The notes under the pieces were generated by a model. The model did not search any database, had not been told where the DNA came from, and saw only the letters and a list, made by a program, of their open reading frames with translations. The translations under genes and the position numbers were made by a program. From NCBI RefSeq assembly GCF_005886875.1, contig NZ_PNBY01000029.1, positions 1-60,949 of the forward strand: DNA of 60,949 nt. The letters run 5' to 3'. Shown piece after piece: positions 17,662 to 27,800 of the stretch (position 1 is its first letter; every line of letters starts with the position of its first letter). The stretch is from Pseudoalteromonas aurantia. GTDB lineage: Bacteria > Pseudomonadota > Gammaproteobacteria > Enterobacterales > Alteromonadaceae.

Positions 17662-18721
17662 GATTAATCACCTTGGCGAGCTTTACTGGATTGATCTGCT
17701 TATTATTTTGTAGTACTTCGTAGTGTAGATGAGTACTGGTACTGCGTCCAGTACTGCCCATAAGTGCGATAGTGTCTGATTTTTTTACTGCTTGGCCTTT
17801 AGTTACTTTAATTGTGTGGAGGTGGCCAAAGCGGGTGGTGATGCCGTTTTTGTGCTGTATTTCTATGAATTTACCATAGCCGCCATTCGTGCCAGCGCGT
17901 AATACGGTGCCAGCTGCTGGCGCGACAATGGCCGTTTTATGCCAGCCTGCAAGGTCAACCCCTTTATGAAAAGCGCGTCTTCCTGTCATCGGATCTTTAC
18001 GAAACCCAAATGGACTGGAAATATAATAATCGTCTTTTGCTACCGGCATTTCAGAGGGTAAATGGGTTATGAGCTGCTCTAACTCGCTGAGTTCGACTAA
18101 TTTATCAATGGTGTTGATATAATGTGTGGGTAATTGCTCAAGCACTAAGGAGTGATAAGGTCCACCTTGTGCTAAAGTGTCAGTGCTACGAAATACCACG
18201 CCTGCTTCATCTAATAGCTGGTTGATAGACAGTGTCCGAGTCTCAATAGTATGGTCAAGCGCAGTAATAAGTTGTTCTTGGAGTTGGTGCACTTGTTGGC
18301 TTTTTACTTGAAATGATGCTTGAGGTGCGTTGTGTTCTTGCTCAGCTTTTACGGTGTTATCGTCTCGTGAGGGCGGTAATGCCTCGATTAAGCTTTGTAA
18401 TGCAAGCTGTTTTTCAGTCAACTCACTGAGCTTATGTTGTTGTTGTTGCAGCTGTTGTTGGAGTTGTGTCTTTTCTTGAAGCCATTGGTGTTGTTGTGCT
18501 TCGTTGGCAACATTGAGAGTCGTGATGACGTTCTTTTGAGCGAAAAATGCGTTACTTACAATAATCAACCATATCATTAATGCCACTAAGCTTATAACAA
18601 CCATTAACTGTAACCAGCTAGAAAGCGTGATCATACCCACTTCACCATTTTGGCGAAGTAGCAACTGACGCTTTTGAAATAACCGATTAAATAGGGTGTT
18701 TGTAGAGTTCAGCATACACAT
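17651..18721 (-). CDS. M23 (LytM) peptidoglycan peptidase, membrane-anchored
   Basis: 356 residues: a short cytosolic head, one membrane segment (about 33-60), a Gln-rich coiled coil (about 75-120), a linker, and a C-terminal LytM/M23 domain (about 230-340). The zinc-site motifs are complete: HKGVDLAGW (HxxxD), GHLH and STHLHYEV (HxH). It is thus likely an active endopeptidase facing the periplasm. It is the first gene of a two-gene operon with the bactofilin. The exact start is unsure: two ATG codons lie close together at 18721 and 18715, without a clear ribosome-binding site. Confidence 0.92.
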   Translation of the reverse strand: MCMLNSTNTLFNRLFQKRQLLLRQNGEVGMITLSSWLQLMVVISLVALMIWLIIVSNAFFAQKNVITTLNVANEAQQHQWLQEKTQLQQQLQQQQHKLSELTEKQLALQSLIEALPPSRDDNTVKAEQEHNAPQASFQVKSQQVHQLQEQLITALDHTIETRTLSINQLLDEAGVVFRSTDTLAQGGPYHSLVLEQLPTHYINTIDKLVELSELEQLITHLPSEMPVAKDDYYISSPFGFRKDPMTGRRAFHKGVDLAGWHKTAIVAPAAGTVLRAGTNGGYGKFIEIQHKNGITTRFGHLHTIKVTKGQAVKKSDTIALMGSTGRSTSTHLHYEVLQNNKQINPVKLAKVINRVQ

Positions 18722-18787
18722 ATAAAATTAAAATTAACGCCTCACTTTAACAATTTTTATACAAAAAGCCAGTATAAAAGTCTAAAA

Positions 18788-18811
18788 AAAGGCGTACTTA
18801 TGCACGCCTTT
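18788..18811 (-). terminator. Terminator of the fumarylacetoacetase gene
   Basis: The stem AAAGGCGT/ACGCCTTT, read on the minus strand, is followed by a run of T, about 25 bases beyond the stop codon. Confidence 0.8.
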
Positions 18812-18836
18812 GATTTTTATAAACTTTTAATTTTGA

Positions 18837-20153
18837 TTATTTTGCAGGCAAAATAGTCCCTTCTACAGAACCAAACCCGATACGGTTGAAGCCTTCAGCT
18901 TCACACCAACCACGCATGATCACGGTGTCACCGTCTTCTAGGAACTTACGCTCTTCACCATTAGTTAGGGTAATACTTTCTTTACCACCACGAGACAGCT
19001 CAAGCAATGAACCCGCCTCTTCGTGGTCTGGGCCAGACTGTGTGCCTGAACCTAGCATATCACCCGGTAGGAAGTTACAACCATTTACAGTATGGTGAGT
19101 GACCATTTGTGCAACGGTCCAGTAGCTATGCTTGAAGCTAGACTCTGACACTTTACTAGGCGCATGGTTATCGGCACGCATCTTTTGTGTTTCAATAGCA
19201 ACATCCATTTGAATATCGAATGAACCTGATTCACGGTTTTGCGCTGACTCTAAATACTCAAGCGGTTGAGGATCGTTTTCATCACGTGTCCATTGCGTAC
19301 GATACGGCGCTAGAGCTTCGGTTGTTACAATCCAAGGGGAAACGGTTGAGGCAAAGTTTTTAGCTAAGAATGGACCTAGAGGTTGATATTCCCAAGCCTG
19401 TAAGTCACGCGCTGACCAGTCATTAAATAAACAGAAACCAAATACATGGTTTTCTGCGTTTTCAATAGCAATGTGCTCACCTAGCTCGTTACCCTTACCT
19501 AGGTAAATACCTAATTCTAATTCGTAATCTAAACGCTTACATGGACCAAAAGATGGCGTATCAGCGTCAGGCGCTTTAGTTTGTCCTTTTGGACGAGGGA
19601 ACGCTTGACCAGACACATCAATCGACGATGAACGGCCATGATAACCAATTGGTACCCACTTGTAGTTAGGTAAAAGTGGGTTATCAGGGCGGAACAAGCT
19701 ACCTACAGCAGTCGCATGATAAATTGAAGTATAAAAGTCAGTATAATCGCCAATATGACATGGCATTGAGTATTCAACGTCAGATTGTGGAACCAACGCA
19801 CCTTCAAGTGTATTTTGGTGATCAGAACCTTCACGCAGTGCACGTGAAAGCGCAAGGCGAAGTGCAGACCAGTATGATTGGCCCATACCCATAAATTCAT
19901 TTAATGCAGCGGCGTTAGCTGCTGTAACAGCACTGTGTGCTTCACCAGAGAAAATCCCCGCTTCAGCAACAATGGCTAAATCTAAAACTTGGTCGCCAAT
20001 GGCAACGCCACCGCGAAACTCTTCGCTGCTATTGGCACGGCGAAAAATGGCAAAAGGTAAGTTTTGAATAGGGAAATCGGTACCTGATTGGTTTGCGCTT
20101 GCAACCCAGCTAGTTAAGCTATTATCGTGTGTTTCGTTAATAAAAGACATCAT
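18837..20153 (-). CDS. fahA: Fumarylacetoacetase
   Basis: A 438-aa enzyme that splits 4-fumarylacetoacetate into fumarate and acetoacetate, the last step of tyrosine breakdown via homogentisate. The N-terminal SH3-like domain is followed by the FAH core. Catalytic landmarks are DYTDFY (metal Asp), GYHGRSSS, YELELGIYLG (metal Glu pair) and LFNDWSARDLQAWEYQPLGPFLAKNF. Full length for the family. GGAAAG precedes two adjacent ATG codons (20153 and 20150); the second has the better spacing. It lies downstream of hppD in the same direction, but a strong hairpin stands between them. Confidence 0.96.
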   Translation of the reverse strand: MMSFINETHDNSLTSWVASANQSGTDFPIQNLPFAIFRRANSSEEFRGGVAIGDQVLDLAIVAEAGIFSGEAHSAVTAANAAALNEFMGMGQSYWSALRLALSRALREGSDHQNTLEGALVPQSDVEYSMPCHIGDYTDFYTSIYHATAVGSLFRPDNPLLPNYKWVPIGYHGRSSSIDVSGQAFPRPKGQTKAPDADTPSFGPCKRLDYELELGIYLGKGNELGEHIAIENAENHVFGFCLFNDWSARDLQAWEYQPLGPFLAKNFASTVSPWIVTTEALAPYRTQWTRDENDPQPLEYLESAQNRESGSFDIQMDVAIETQKMRADNHAPSKVSESSFKHSYWTVAQMVTHHTVNGCNFLPGDMLGSGTQSGPDHEEAGSLLELSRGGKESITLTNGEERKFLEDGDTVIMRGWCEAEGFNRIGFGSVEGTILPAK

Positions 20154-20203
20154 CTTTCCTGTTTAACTAAAGTTAGGGCTATTTTGCCTTAACTTAAATA
20201 GAA

Positions 20204-20235
20204 AAGCAGCTTACTTAGAAATAAGTAAGCTGCTT
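20204..20235 (-). terminator. Strong hairpin between hppD and fahA
   Basis: A perfect 14-base stem (AAGCAGCTTACTTA and its complement) has a four-base loop and a short T-rich tail on the minus strand. It lies 25 bases after the hppD stop. It should end or attenuate the hppD transcript, so fahA may depend on read-through or on its own promoter. Confidence 0.8.
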
Positions 20236-20259
20236 GTACATAGTTGCTTTAAGCGAGCG

Positions 20260-21306
20260 TTAAAGTACGCCGCGACGCTCTTGGTCACGTTCAATTGATT
20301 CGAATAACGCCTGGAAGTTACCTTCACCAAATCCACCGTCATCAACACGTTGGATCATTTCGATGAAGATTGGGCCAAATAGGTTTTTAGAGAAAATCTG
20401 TAGTAAGTAGCAGTTTTCACTTTGGCTATCGACCAAGATCTGGTGCTCACGAATTTTGTCTTTGTCTTCTTTTACCCAAGGTACACGTTCAAAAATAGTG
20501 TCATAGTATTCAGGGATGATATCTAGTGTTGCAATGGTTGATTGATCAAGTTGATCAAGCGAACCAACTAAGTCATCAGTTAAGAATGCAAGGTGCTGTA
20601 CACCAGGGCCATTGTATTCATTTAGATATTCATCGATTTGGTTATTGTCGTTGCCTTTACCTTCATTGATTGGGATCGAGAAAGTACCACAAGGTGACTT
20701 AAGCGCGTATGAGATGAGCGCTGTTTTTTGACCTTTGATATCAAAGTAACGTACCTCCGTGAAACCAAATACGTCTTTATAAAAGTTAGCCCATGTTTCC
20801 ATCGTGCCTTTGTAAACATTGTTAGTCAGGTGATCGATACGAATGAACCCTTTATCTTTAACAATGCGTTGCTCTTCTAAATCAACAAAATCATTGTTGT
20901 AGATAGAGCCTTTGTCACCAAATACGTCGATGAAATAAATCAGGCTGTCACCAATACCGTAAATTGCAGGGTAAGGTAGGTTTTTGTGTGTTGAATCTGT
21001 GGCTGGTTTTGCACCACGCTCAACAGCAACTTCAAAGGCTTTTTGTGCGTCTTTTACTCTCCACCCCATAGAGCATATTGCTGGGCCGTGGCTTTTAGCA
21101 AATTCAGCAGAGAACCCTTCACGCTCATTATTCAGCAAGAAGTGAATGTCGTTTTGATTATAGTAAGTGATATCTTGGTCTTTGAATGTCTTTAGTTTTG
21201 AGAAACCAAAGTCAGTAAAGACTTTATCCATATAATCAGCGTCAGGTGTTGCGTATTCAGTAAACTCAATACCAACCAAATTTAGTGGGTTATTTTCTTC
21301 ACTCAT
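20260..21306 (-). CDS. hppD: 4-Hydroxyphenylpyruvate dioxygenase
   Basis: A 348-aa enzyme that turns 4-hydroxyphenylpyruvate into homogentisate. The vicinal-oxygen-chelate fold is recognisable. The three iron ligands are visible as IRIDHLTNNV (His), GVQHLAFLTDD (His) and FIEMIQRV (Glu), and the C-terminal GFGEGNFQALFESIE segment is typical. The start at 21306 (MSEENNPL) is chosen because GGAG lies seven bases upstream and the N-terminus then fits the family. Homogentisate dioxygenase and maleylacetoacetate isomerase are not in this window, so those middle steps must be encoded elsewhere. Confidence 0.96.
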   Translation of the reverse strand: MSEENNPLNLVGIEFTEYATPDADYMDKVFTDFGFSKLKTFKDQDITYYNQNDIHFLLNNEREGFSAEFAKSHGPAICSMGWRVKDAQKAFEVAVERGAKPATDSTHKNLPYPAIYGIGDSLIYFIDVFGDKGSIYNNDFVDLEEQRIVKDKGFIRIDHLTNNVYKGTMETWANFYKDVFGFTEVRYFDIKGQKTALISYALKSPCGTFSIPINEGKGNDNNQIDEYLNEYNGPGVQHLAFLTDDLVGSLDQLDQSTIATLDIIPEYYDTIFERVPWVKEDKDKIREHQILVDSQSENCYLLQIFSKNLFGPIFIEMIQRVDDGGFGEGNFQALFESIERDQERRGVL

Positions 21307-21661
21307 TGTCTTGCTCCAGCAATTAAGCACGTTAGATTGCTTGTTAGATTTATTCTCGTTGAGTGGATAATTAATCAAAATGAGGCAAAGGGGAAGGTTT
21401 AGAGATGATTTCGCTATGATGCTCTTTGTAAATTTACTTGCACAAAGCCAGCTTAAAGCAGTAGTGATTCTGACACATCGAATGAATGAAATTAAAAGTC
21501 GTGTAACTTTTTACGTTTTGGATTAATGAATAGTGTGTATTCTTGTTTGTTTCCATTTTTAGTTATTGTTAATTATAGATTTTTTAATTTTCAGATATTA
21601 TGTGATCCGAAAAGTAGATTATCGATAAAGTGTGAGAGATAGGGCGATTATTATATTTAAG

Positions 21662-21679
21662 TGTAAACAATTAAATACA
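21662..21679. promoter_or_regulatory. Possible TyrR (TYR) box
   Basis: TGTAAACAATTAAATACA fits TGTAAA-N6-TTTACA in ten of twelve half-site bases. It lies about 355 bases upstream of hppD, just beyond the POT transporter terminator, and a TyrR-type regulator is encoded at 43.8 kb. The distance makes it tentative. Confidence 0.3.
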
Positions 21680-21707
21680 CTTTAATAGTAAGGAGGTTCG
21701 TATTGAC

Positions 21708-21737
21708 AAAAAACCACGCCAATAGGACGTGGTTTTT
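21708..21737. terminator. Terminator of the POT transporter gene
   Basis: The stem AAAACCACG/CGTGGTTTT with flanking A and T runs can work on either strand. It lies about 20 bases beyond the transporter stop codon. Confidence 0.8.
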
Positions 21738-21756
21738 TGACATATAAAGTGCCGAA

Positions 21757-23190
21757 TTATTGCTTCGTAGCAGAGATTTCTAGTTCTTCAGCTAATATAT
21801 GTTCTTGTGTATGTGGTTCGTGGCTGCCTTCAGCACCGTGCATCCACTCGACTAGGCGATCACTGAGCATGTACATTGTAGCAGCTGAAATTAGCGCGGT
21901 CGCACCTAAACCAATAAAGATGCTCATGGCATTATTCATTGCTTCTTGGCCTTCGCCTAGGAAAGAACCAACAAACCCTGCAATTTTATTTGCAATCGCT
22001 GTACATAAGAACCAAATACCCATGAGTAGAGATGCTAAACGTAGCGGCGCCAACTTACTTACCATAGACAGCCCAATAGGTGATAGACATAGCTCACCCA
22101 AGGTATGGAATAAATAAAACAGGACTAGCCACATCATGCTGATCTGCAGTGACCCTTCTCCAGACCCTTCAGTGATCAATGCTAGCATCATGGTTAAGAA
22201 GCCTAGTGCTAGAAAAACCAAAGCCATGGCAAATTTAACCGGAGAGTTTGGCTCACGCTTATCTAGTTTGAGCCAAACCATTGCAACGAGTGGCGCAAAG
22301 ATAATAATAAATAAAGAGTTCAAAGACTGGAACCAAGAGGCTGGAATTTCAAAGCCCATCAGCATACGGTCAGTATAGTCATTGGCGAATAAGTTCATCA
22401 AACCACCCGCTTGTTCAAAGCCCATCCAGAAAATGATACTAAATACACTCATAGTAAAAATAACTTTAATTCTGTCTTTTTCAATGCGTGTAAGCGGCTC
22501 TTTGGTGCCGGTTGCTGATTGTGCCTGAGAAAGCTTAGCGGCAGGTACAACCCCAATATCGCCTAAGTATTTTTTACTTAAAAGCATTTGCATGATCACG
22601 GAGATAACCATACCAACCCCCGCTGCAATAAAACCAGCTTGCCAATTAACGACGGCAGCAACGTAACCTGCCACTAATGGACCTAGTGCACCACCAATGT
22701 TGATACCCATATAAAAGATAGTAAATGCACCGTCACGGCGTTTATCACCTTCATTATATAAATCACCGACCATGGTTGAGATGTTTGGCTTGAACAAACC
22801 GTTACCTAAACACAGTAGTGCAAGGCCAAGATAAAATACATTCTCTTGCATACCCGCTACTACGCTGTGTGGTATTCCCATAATGAAGTGACCAAGCGCC
22901 ATTAAAATACCACCAATAATAATAGCTTTACGCTGACCTAATACATTATCTGCTAACCAGCCACCAAACAGTGGGGTTAAGTATACGGCCATGGTAAAAG
23001 TACCATAGAGGCTAAGGGCATCGGCGTTTGACCAACCAAATCCGCCATCTTTGGTCATTGCTACGAGGTATAAAACCAATATGGCACGCATACCATAGTA
23101 GCCAAAACGTTCCCACATCTCTGTGCCGAATAGCAAGAATAAGCCTTTAGGGTGCCCTAAAAACTCACCTGCTTTAGGTAATGAACTCAT
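21757..23190 (-). CDS. POT-family proton-dependent oligopeptide transporter
   Basis: 477 residues with about 14 hydrophobic segments. Near the start, FLLFGTEMWERFGYYGMRAILVLYL carries the ExxERFxYY proton-coupling motif. The FYMGINIGGALGPLVAGYV helix matches the second POT signature, and the GELCLSPIGLSMVSKLAPLRLASLLMG region is also typical. It imports di- and tripeptides with protons across the inner membrane. It sits upstream of the tyrosine breakdown genes in the same direction, but is separated by more than 400 bases and a terminator, so a shared operon is not supported. Confidence 0.94.
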   Translation of the reverse strand: MSSLPKAGEFLGHPKGLFLLFGTEMWERFGYYGMRAILVLYLVAMTKDGGFGWSNADALSLYGTFTMAVYLTPLFGGWLADNVLGQRKAIIIGGILMALGHFIMGIPHSVVAGMQENVFYLGLALLCLGNGLFKPNISTMVGDLYNEGDKRRDGAFTIFYMGINIGGALGPLVAGYVAAVVNWQAGFIAAGVGMVISVIMQMLLSKKYLGDIGVVPAAKLSQAQSATGTKEPLTRIEKDRIKVIFTMSVFSIIFWMGFEQAGGLMNLFANDYTDRMLMGFEIPASWFQSLNSLFIIIFAPLVAMVWLKLDKREPNSPVKFAMALVFLALGFLTMMLALITEGSGEGSLQISMMWLVLFYLFHTLGELCLSPIGLSMVSKLAPLRLASLLMGIWFLCTAIANKIAGFVGSFLGEGQEAMNNAMSIFIGLGATALISAATMYMLSDRLVEWMHGAEGSHEPHTQEHILAEELEISATKQ

Positions 23191-23401
23191 AAATACTTCC
23201 TAATTAAATCAAATGTGTTGTGTGGCCTTATAATTATCATGACGCAAATATACGTACTTGAATGGGTGGCCTCGTTTTTATGTATTTCCGCTAGTTATGA
23301 CGAATATAACGACTAACTATGCAAAAAAGGTGCGTTAGTATACCGAGCAGCTTGCATTTGGGGAAGGCTTTAGAGGCTTTGTACCTTTAAATAGGCAATA
23401 A

Positions 23402-23425
23402 AAAGCCAGTCAATTGACTGGCTTT
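23402..23425. terminator. Terminator of the DUF642-like gene
   Basis: The perfect 24-base palindrome AAAGCCAGTCAATTGACTGGCTTT lies 25 bases beyond the stop codon. Confidence 0.8.
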
Positions 23426-23449
23426 AAGATAAGTAAAGACTAACAAAGC

Positions 23450-24661
23450 TTAATTACAGTAATCATCCACAAACGTTAAGTCATTAACGTGTGATGCAGC
23501 ATCCATTAAGTAGGTTGATACCGCCGTAGCTGGATTTACTGAGTAAATTTTTGCATTTTCGCCGGCATTACGACCAGAAACATATAAGGTTCCATCGTCG
23601 CTTATGGCTAAACCTGCTGCCCAGTTAATGCCGTGGTCGCCAATTTTATCAAGGCTCATGTCACCATCATCAATCGTATAAAGAGACTGACCTGTTAAAA
23701 CATATAATGTGTTGTTGTCTGCAGAGTAGGCAATATCACCATGTTTAAAGTCGTCACCAGAAAAAGTCATTTTACCTAAAACTGTTTTCGCACCTGTTTG
23801 TAAATTAAAGTCGTACATGTACGTTTTACTGGTTGAACGCAGTGATTGGCCATCTGGTGTCACAGCTGAACGATAAATTGGGTACGAGGTTGCATCGGCA
23901 GCTTCACTTTCGGTGTTACTCGCCAAGTCTAGCGTCCAAAGCTTAGAAGCTTTCGTGCTTTTATCTTGCTGTTCCATGAAATACAACACGCCATCTTTAC
24001 TGGCAATGTTTGATGCGGTGTGAGAAACGCCAGTTAATTTACTATACGTGCCATTATTTATGTCAAAGAAATATACATAGCCTCGTTGGTCTGAGCCAAA
24101 GTCATTAATACCGAAAAGCCCAGTTAAACAGGCGCGGTTAGCAATACCAGTAACAGATACATTATCGATGAAGCCACCATAAGAGTCTGATGTACCAGTG
24201 CCTGTGAATTTTAGCTCCGTTTCTGCTGAACTGGCCGTAACATTAACCGATACATGCTGCCAACCCCTAGTGGTGCCGTTTAAACTCGCAACTTCTACAC
24301 CATCCCAATACACTTTTGCTTGGTTTGTGTCACTGTTATTGACAACACGGGGTGAATAGTAAAAGCTTAAAGTATAGGTTTGGTTGGCCTGTGTAGACAG
24401 GGTTTGTATTACGCTATAGTTGGCCGTTGAGTCGAGCTCTATGTATTGGTTGCCTTCTTGCGGTGTAATGATCCCCAGGGTATTGGTTTGAATCTCAAAC
24501 CGAGCACCAGCTCGTTGCCAGCCCGTCATGTTATCAAGTAGAGTCCACTTTTGAGAAACAACATCCTGTTCAAATGAACCATTCACTACCAAATTATTCG
24601 CAAAAGCAGTATTAAGCGAAACAAGCGATGCCAAGCTCAAAGAAAGAAAAGATAGTTTCAT
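23450..24661 (-). CDS. Secreted protein: DUF642-like module plus beta-propeller-like region
   Basis: 403 residues starting MKLSFLSLS with a signal peptide (cleavage after TAFA). Residues about 25-180 resemble the DUF642/galactose-binding-like jelly roll: NLVVNGSFE at the start, a GNQYIELD strand and FIDNVSVTG at the end. Such modules usually bind sugars. The rest (about 185-403) has repeating blades with YxxDxxxG and LYVLTGQSLYTID patterns, like a small beta-propeller. GGAG lies seven bases before ATG 24661. It is exported and non-enzymatic as far as can be seen. It follows the capsule-like operon but is a separate transcript. Confidence 0.78.
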   Translation of the reverse strand: MKLSFLSLSLASLVSLNTAFANNLVVNGSFEQDVVSQKWTLLDNMTGWQRAGARFEIQTNTLGIITPQEGNQYIELDSTANYSVIQTLSTQANQTYTLSFYYSPRVVNNSDTNQAKVYWDGVEVASLNGTTRGWQHVSVNVTASSAETELKFTGTGTSDSYGGFIDNVSVTGIANRACLTGLFGINDFGSDQRGYVYFFDINNGTYSKLTGVSHTASNIASKDGVLYFMEQQDKSTKASKLWTLDLASNTESEAADATSYPIYRSAVTPDGQSLRSTSKTYMYDFNLQTGAKTVLGKMTFSGDDFKHGDIAYSADNNTLYVLTGQSLYTIDDGDMSLDKIGDHGINWAAGLAISDDGTLYVSGRNAGENAKIYSVNPATAVSTYLMDAASHVNDLTFVDDYCN

Positions 24662-24823
24662 ATAAGACTCCAAAAGCAAGAAACGGTAAGATATAAATCG
24701 TCAAAGTATAAATTTCTAATCATATTGTCGTATTTTTTTATGTCATGGTCAATTAAACGACAAAAAAACGCACGATGATATTATTCCTATTTGCTGGAAT
24801 AAACTATTTTTAATCCTTTTGGG

Positions 24824-27800
24824 TTATTTTTCTTTTGGTAATGATAACCAACCCGGTTTCTGTCCCCTGTTTAGCTTGGCTAAAACTGAAATCGCTTTTT
24901 CAATGGTGATACGTTGCTGCGCAATATCGATGTAAACTTGTTGTGCTGTTTTCTTTCTTTTTACCGCGGCCCCCGCATCTAAAAATGATTCGATAACTTG
25001 AAGAATAAACGTGACTAGCTTTGAGTGGCGCGCTGCGTGAGTGTCATTGTTGATCACCGTATGCGCATGGGTCAGCTTTTCCTTTATATGATTAATTTCA
25101 GCTTGACTAAATTCATTTTGTGCGTGTGAGAGCGCCGAGATGCTAATTAACGCGTTATCGAGGTAGTCAGTTTCTAATACACTGAATCGGTCTTGTTGGG
25201 CAAATTGCATCAAGAGCGCGCGAAATTCAGCTTGGTTTATTTGTTTGTTTAAAAGCTTTTTACACTGTTGGTGAGTTTTTTGATATTTTTGCCATGCGTA
25301 AACATAATTTAATCCGGCCCCTTTTATATTTTGCATACCCACAATAAGCTGATGTTGATTGTGACAAGCGAGGTGGCTGATTTCAATTGTGAGAGAATCT
25401 GGTGTGATGTGCGGGTTATCAATCATAACACAACGTTGACTAAATAATGTGATTAGTGGTTTCAGCTTTAGGGTGGTGATTGCCTGTGTTTCTAGCTTTA
25501 ATAAAGGCTGTAATAGTGTAAAGTGAGCAAAGCTGAGCATTAATAGATCAATTTGCCTTTGATCATTATCGAGCTTATTAGCCAACGCATTTTTCAGAGC
25601 TTCACTGTTTGTTAAGTCATCATGGGTCAGCGGGGCATCAGGAAAGGTGACATTGGCTTTGTCTAGCCACTCGGGTATATCCGTTGCGATATTAAATTGT
25701 TTTATAAGGCGTTTTAAATCTACACAGTCTTGGTTGCTGATTATACGCGCTATTCGTGATTGTAATGCTTGTTCTAAATAGGCATAAAAACCATCGACGT
25801 TACTTCCGACGACCACGACATAATCAAAGCTCAAGTCTTCAATGACGATTTGCGCAAACACTTTAGAACGAGCGACCCTGTCATTGCGGTTGTTAATAAG
25901 AGCAATGGTTTGAATATGGGGGAGGTCATTCATATCAAACAAACTTAAACGCCGCCAATTTTCTAATGTCGCTAAGCGCTCATTGGCAGACATACTGTTA
26001 ACAAAAGATTGTTTTATCGTGCCGATAGGTGCGGCATCAAAATGTTGCAAAACGCCAATATCTGGAACAATACGCTCAGCTGTTTCTTTATAGACAAAGT
26101 CTTTTTCAATGCCAATATATTGTGCCATTTTTACCACCAGCGCAATATTGTCGGGGTGCTCATCATATGGATACAGCGCCCGTATATCAGGGGTAATTTG
26201 AAAGCCATCTCCCCAATGTACTTGAATTAATGTGGTGTCATTTTTTGTCGCCGCTTCATTGAGTATGGGCATCATTGTTTGTTCAGACGTAAACACCTGC
26301 GTATCTTCGCCAATAAATGCTGACATTTCACGCGCCACATCAATGCCTGTTGGGCCGAGTATGTCTTCGTGATCTGGGTAAGCGTTGGTGATGGTCGCAA
26401 AGTTGTCTTGCATCCAGCGGCGCAAAATTTTCACATATCTGGGTGTTAACCCCATACATTCCCATAAAAATACATCTGCTTTTACTGAGGTTGCAAATGC
26501 GAGGACATCACTTTGCTCCCATATACTGGCTTTATCAAAAGGCCTAAATAGTGGGATCTCACATTGCTCACCAGAGCTTTTTGAGTAAATCATCATGGCC
26601 TCGCAGCCGGTTGTTTTTGTAATAACTCGCAGAGCAAGACTGCTAAATAGTGCTGCTTTCAAACGTTCTGTACCTGACTTTCCACGGGTGCCCCAGCCAC
26701 CAATGCTGACAGGGATATGTTTGCGATTGTGCATAATTTTACGGCTAATAAAAATGTGCCGCCCCCAGAAGTAGCCTATAAAGCCAACCACAAAGAATAC
26801 CAGTTGAGAGAGTGTATTTTGATAAATTGAGTACAGATATTCTTTGAAGCTAAGCCAAATATTGAGTAAGGGGGCTGATAAGGTGAGTCGTTCGAATAGT
26901 TTTTTAATTCCGGGTTCAACAGGAAAGCTCGCACCAGCTAAACTGCCATATGCTTTAAATGTTAAGGTGAAACCGAGGGTATTTAGGTGCTCAATAAAGC
27001 GTTGTTGTTCTAATTCATTCCCTTTTCTGAGTTTGTCTAAGGTTTTAAAGTGATAAGAGAGATACCAGTAAGCTTTGGCACGTTGCCACAATGAGGTGGG
27101 TTTTGATATTGCTAAAAAACCATCTGGCGTGTAACTCTTTGCTGGGGCTGTCAGGTTGTCTTGGCTTAAAATAGACAGTAAATAGTCGATTAATGGCAAA
27201 TGGGGTCGCGCGCTAAGCTCAGATAAATGATAAAGAGGCTCTCCCGGTACATTGGTCTCACTGATTTCTGCTACGGTACAGCTTGGCACATGCAATTCAG
27301 CATTTGGTTTTTTGGCTAGGACATGGCTGAAGCTTTGCCTTTTGTCTGTGCTAGGGTGAAAAAACTCATGCCAAACACGCCAAATCCGTCGGCCCATTTT
27401 ATATCCGATACGAATCGACCATGAATTACCACGGGTTTTGCCATTAAAGGCGTGTTGTTGCTGTGCTCGGTAGCTCAGAGCTCTGCCTAATGCTTCATGC
27501 GGTGTATCTGTGGGGAATTTAATCGCCACCCCAGCCGCAATTTGCGTATCCAGTTCTGCGATGAGTGTTTGTTGGTAAAAGCTCGAGAGTTGCTCTCTTG
27601 TGCGTGTAATACATCGCTTAATAGCTATATCTTGTGATACTAAGAGCGCGATATTGAGCTGTTCTATGAATTGCGTAAAAATGGTATCCGGTTCATCACT
27701 TTCTAATTGCATATTCAGCATGATGCGGGCACTTTGTTCCAATGCAATACGTTTAATTGCCATGCTATCTGGGCCATCAACTACTTTACACCAAAGTTCA

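Noticed and set aside
18400..18480. CAA/CAG-rich repeats in the M23 gene, and similar ones near 43365, considered as microsatellites
   Set aside because: They encode a coiled coil and a lipoprotein spacer with mixed codons, not uniform tandem units; no sign of phase variation.
24781..24802. A seven-base AT-rich stem after the capsule-like operon as its terminator
   Set aside because: The stem is weak and has no T-run on the minus strand, so termination there is not supported.
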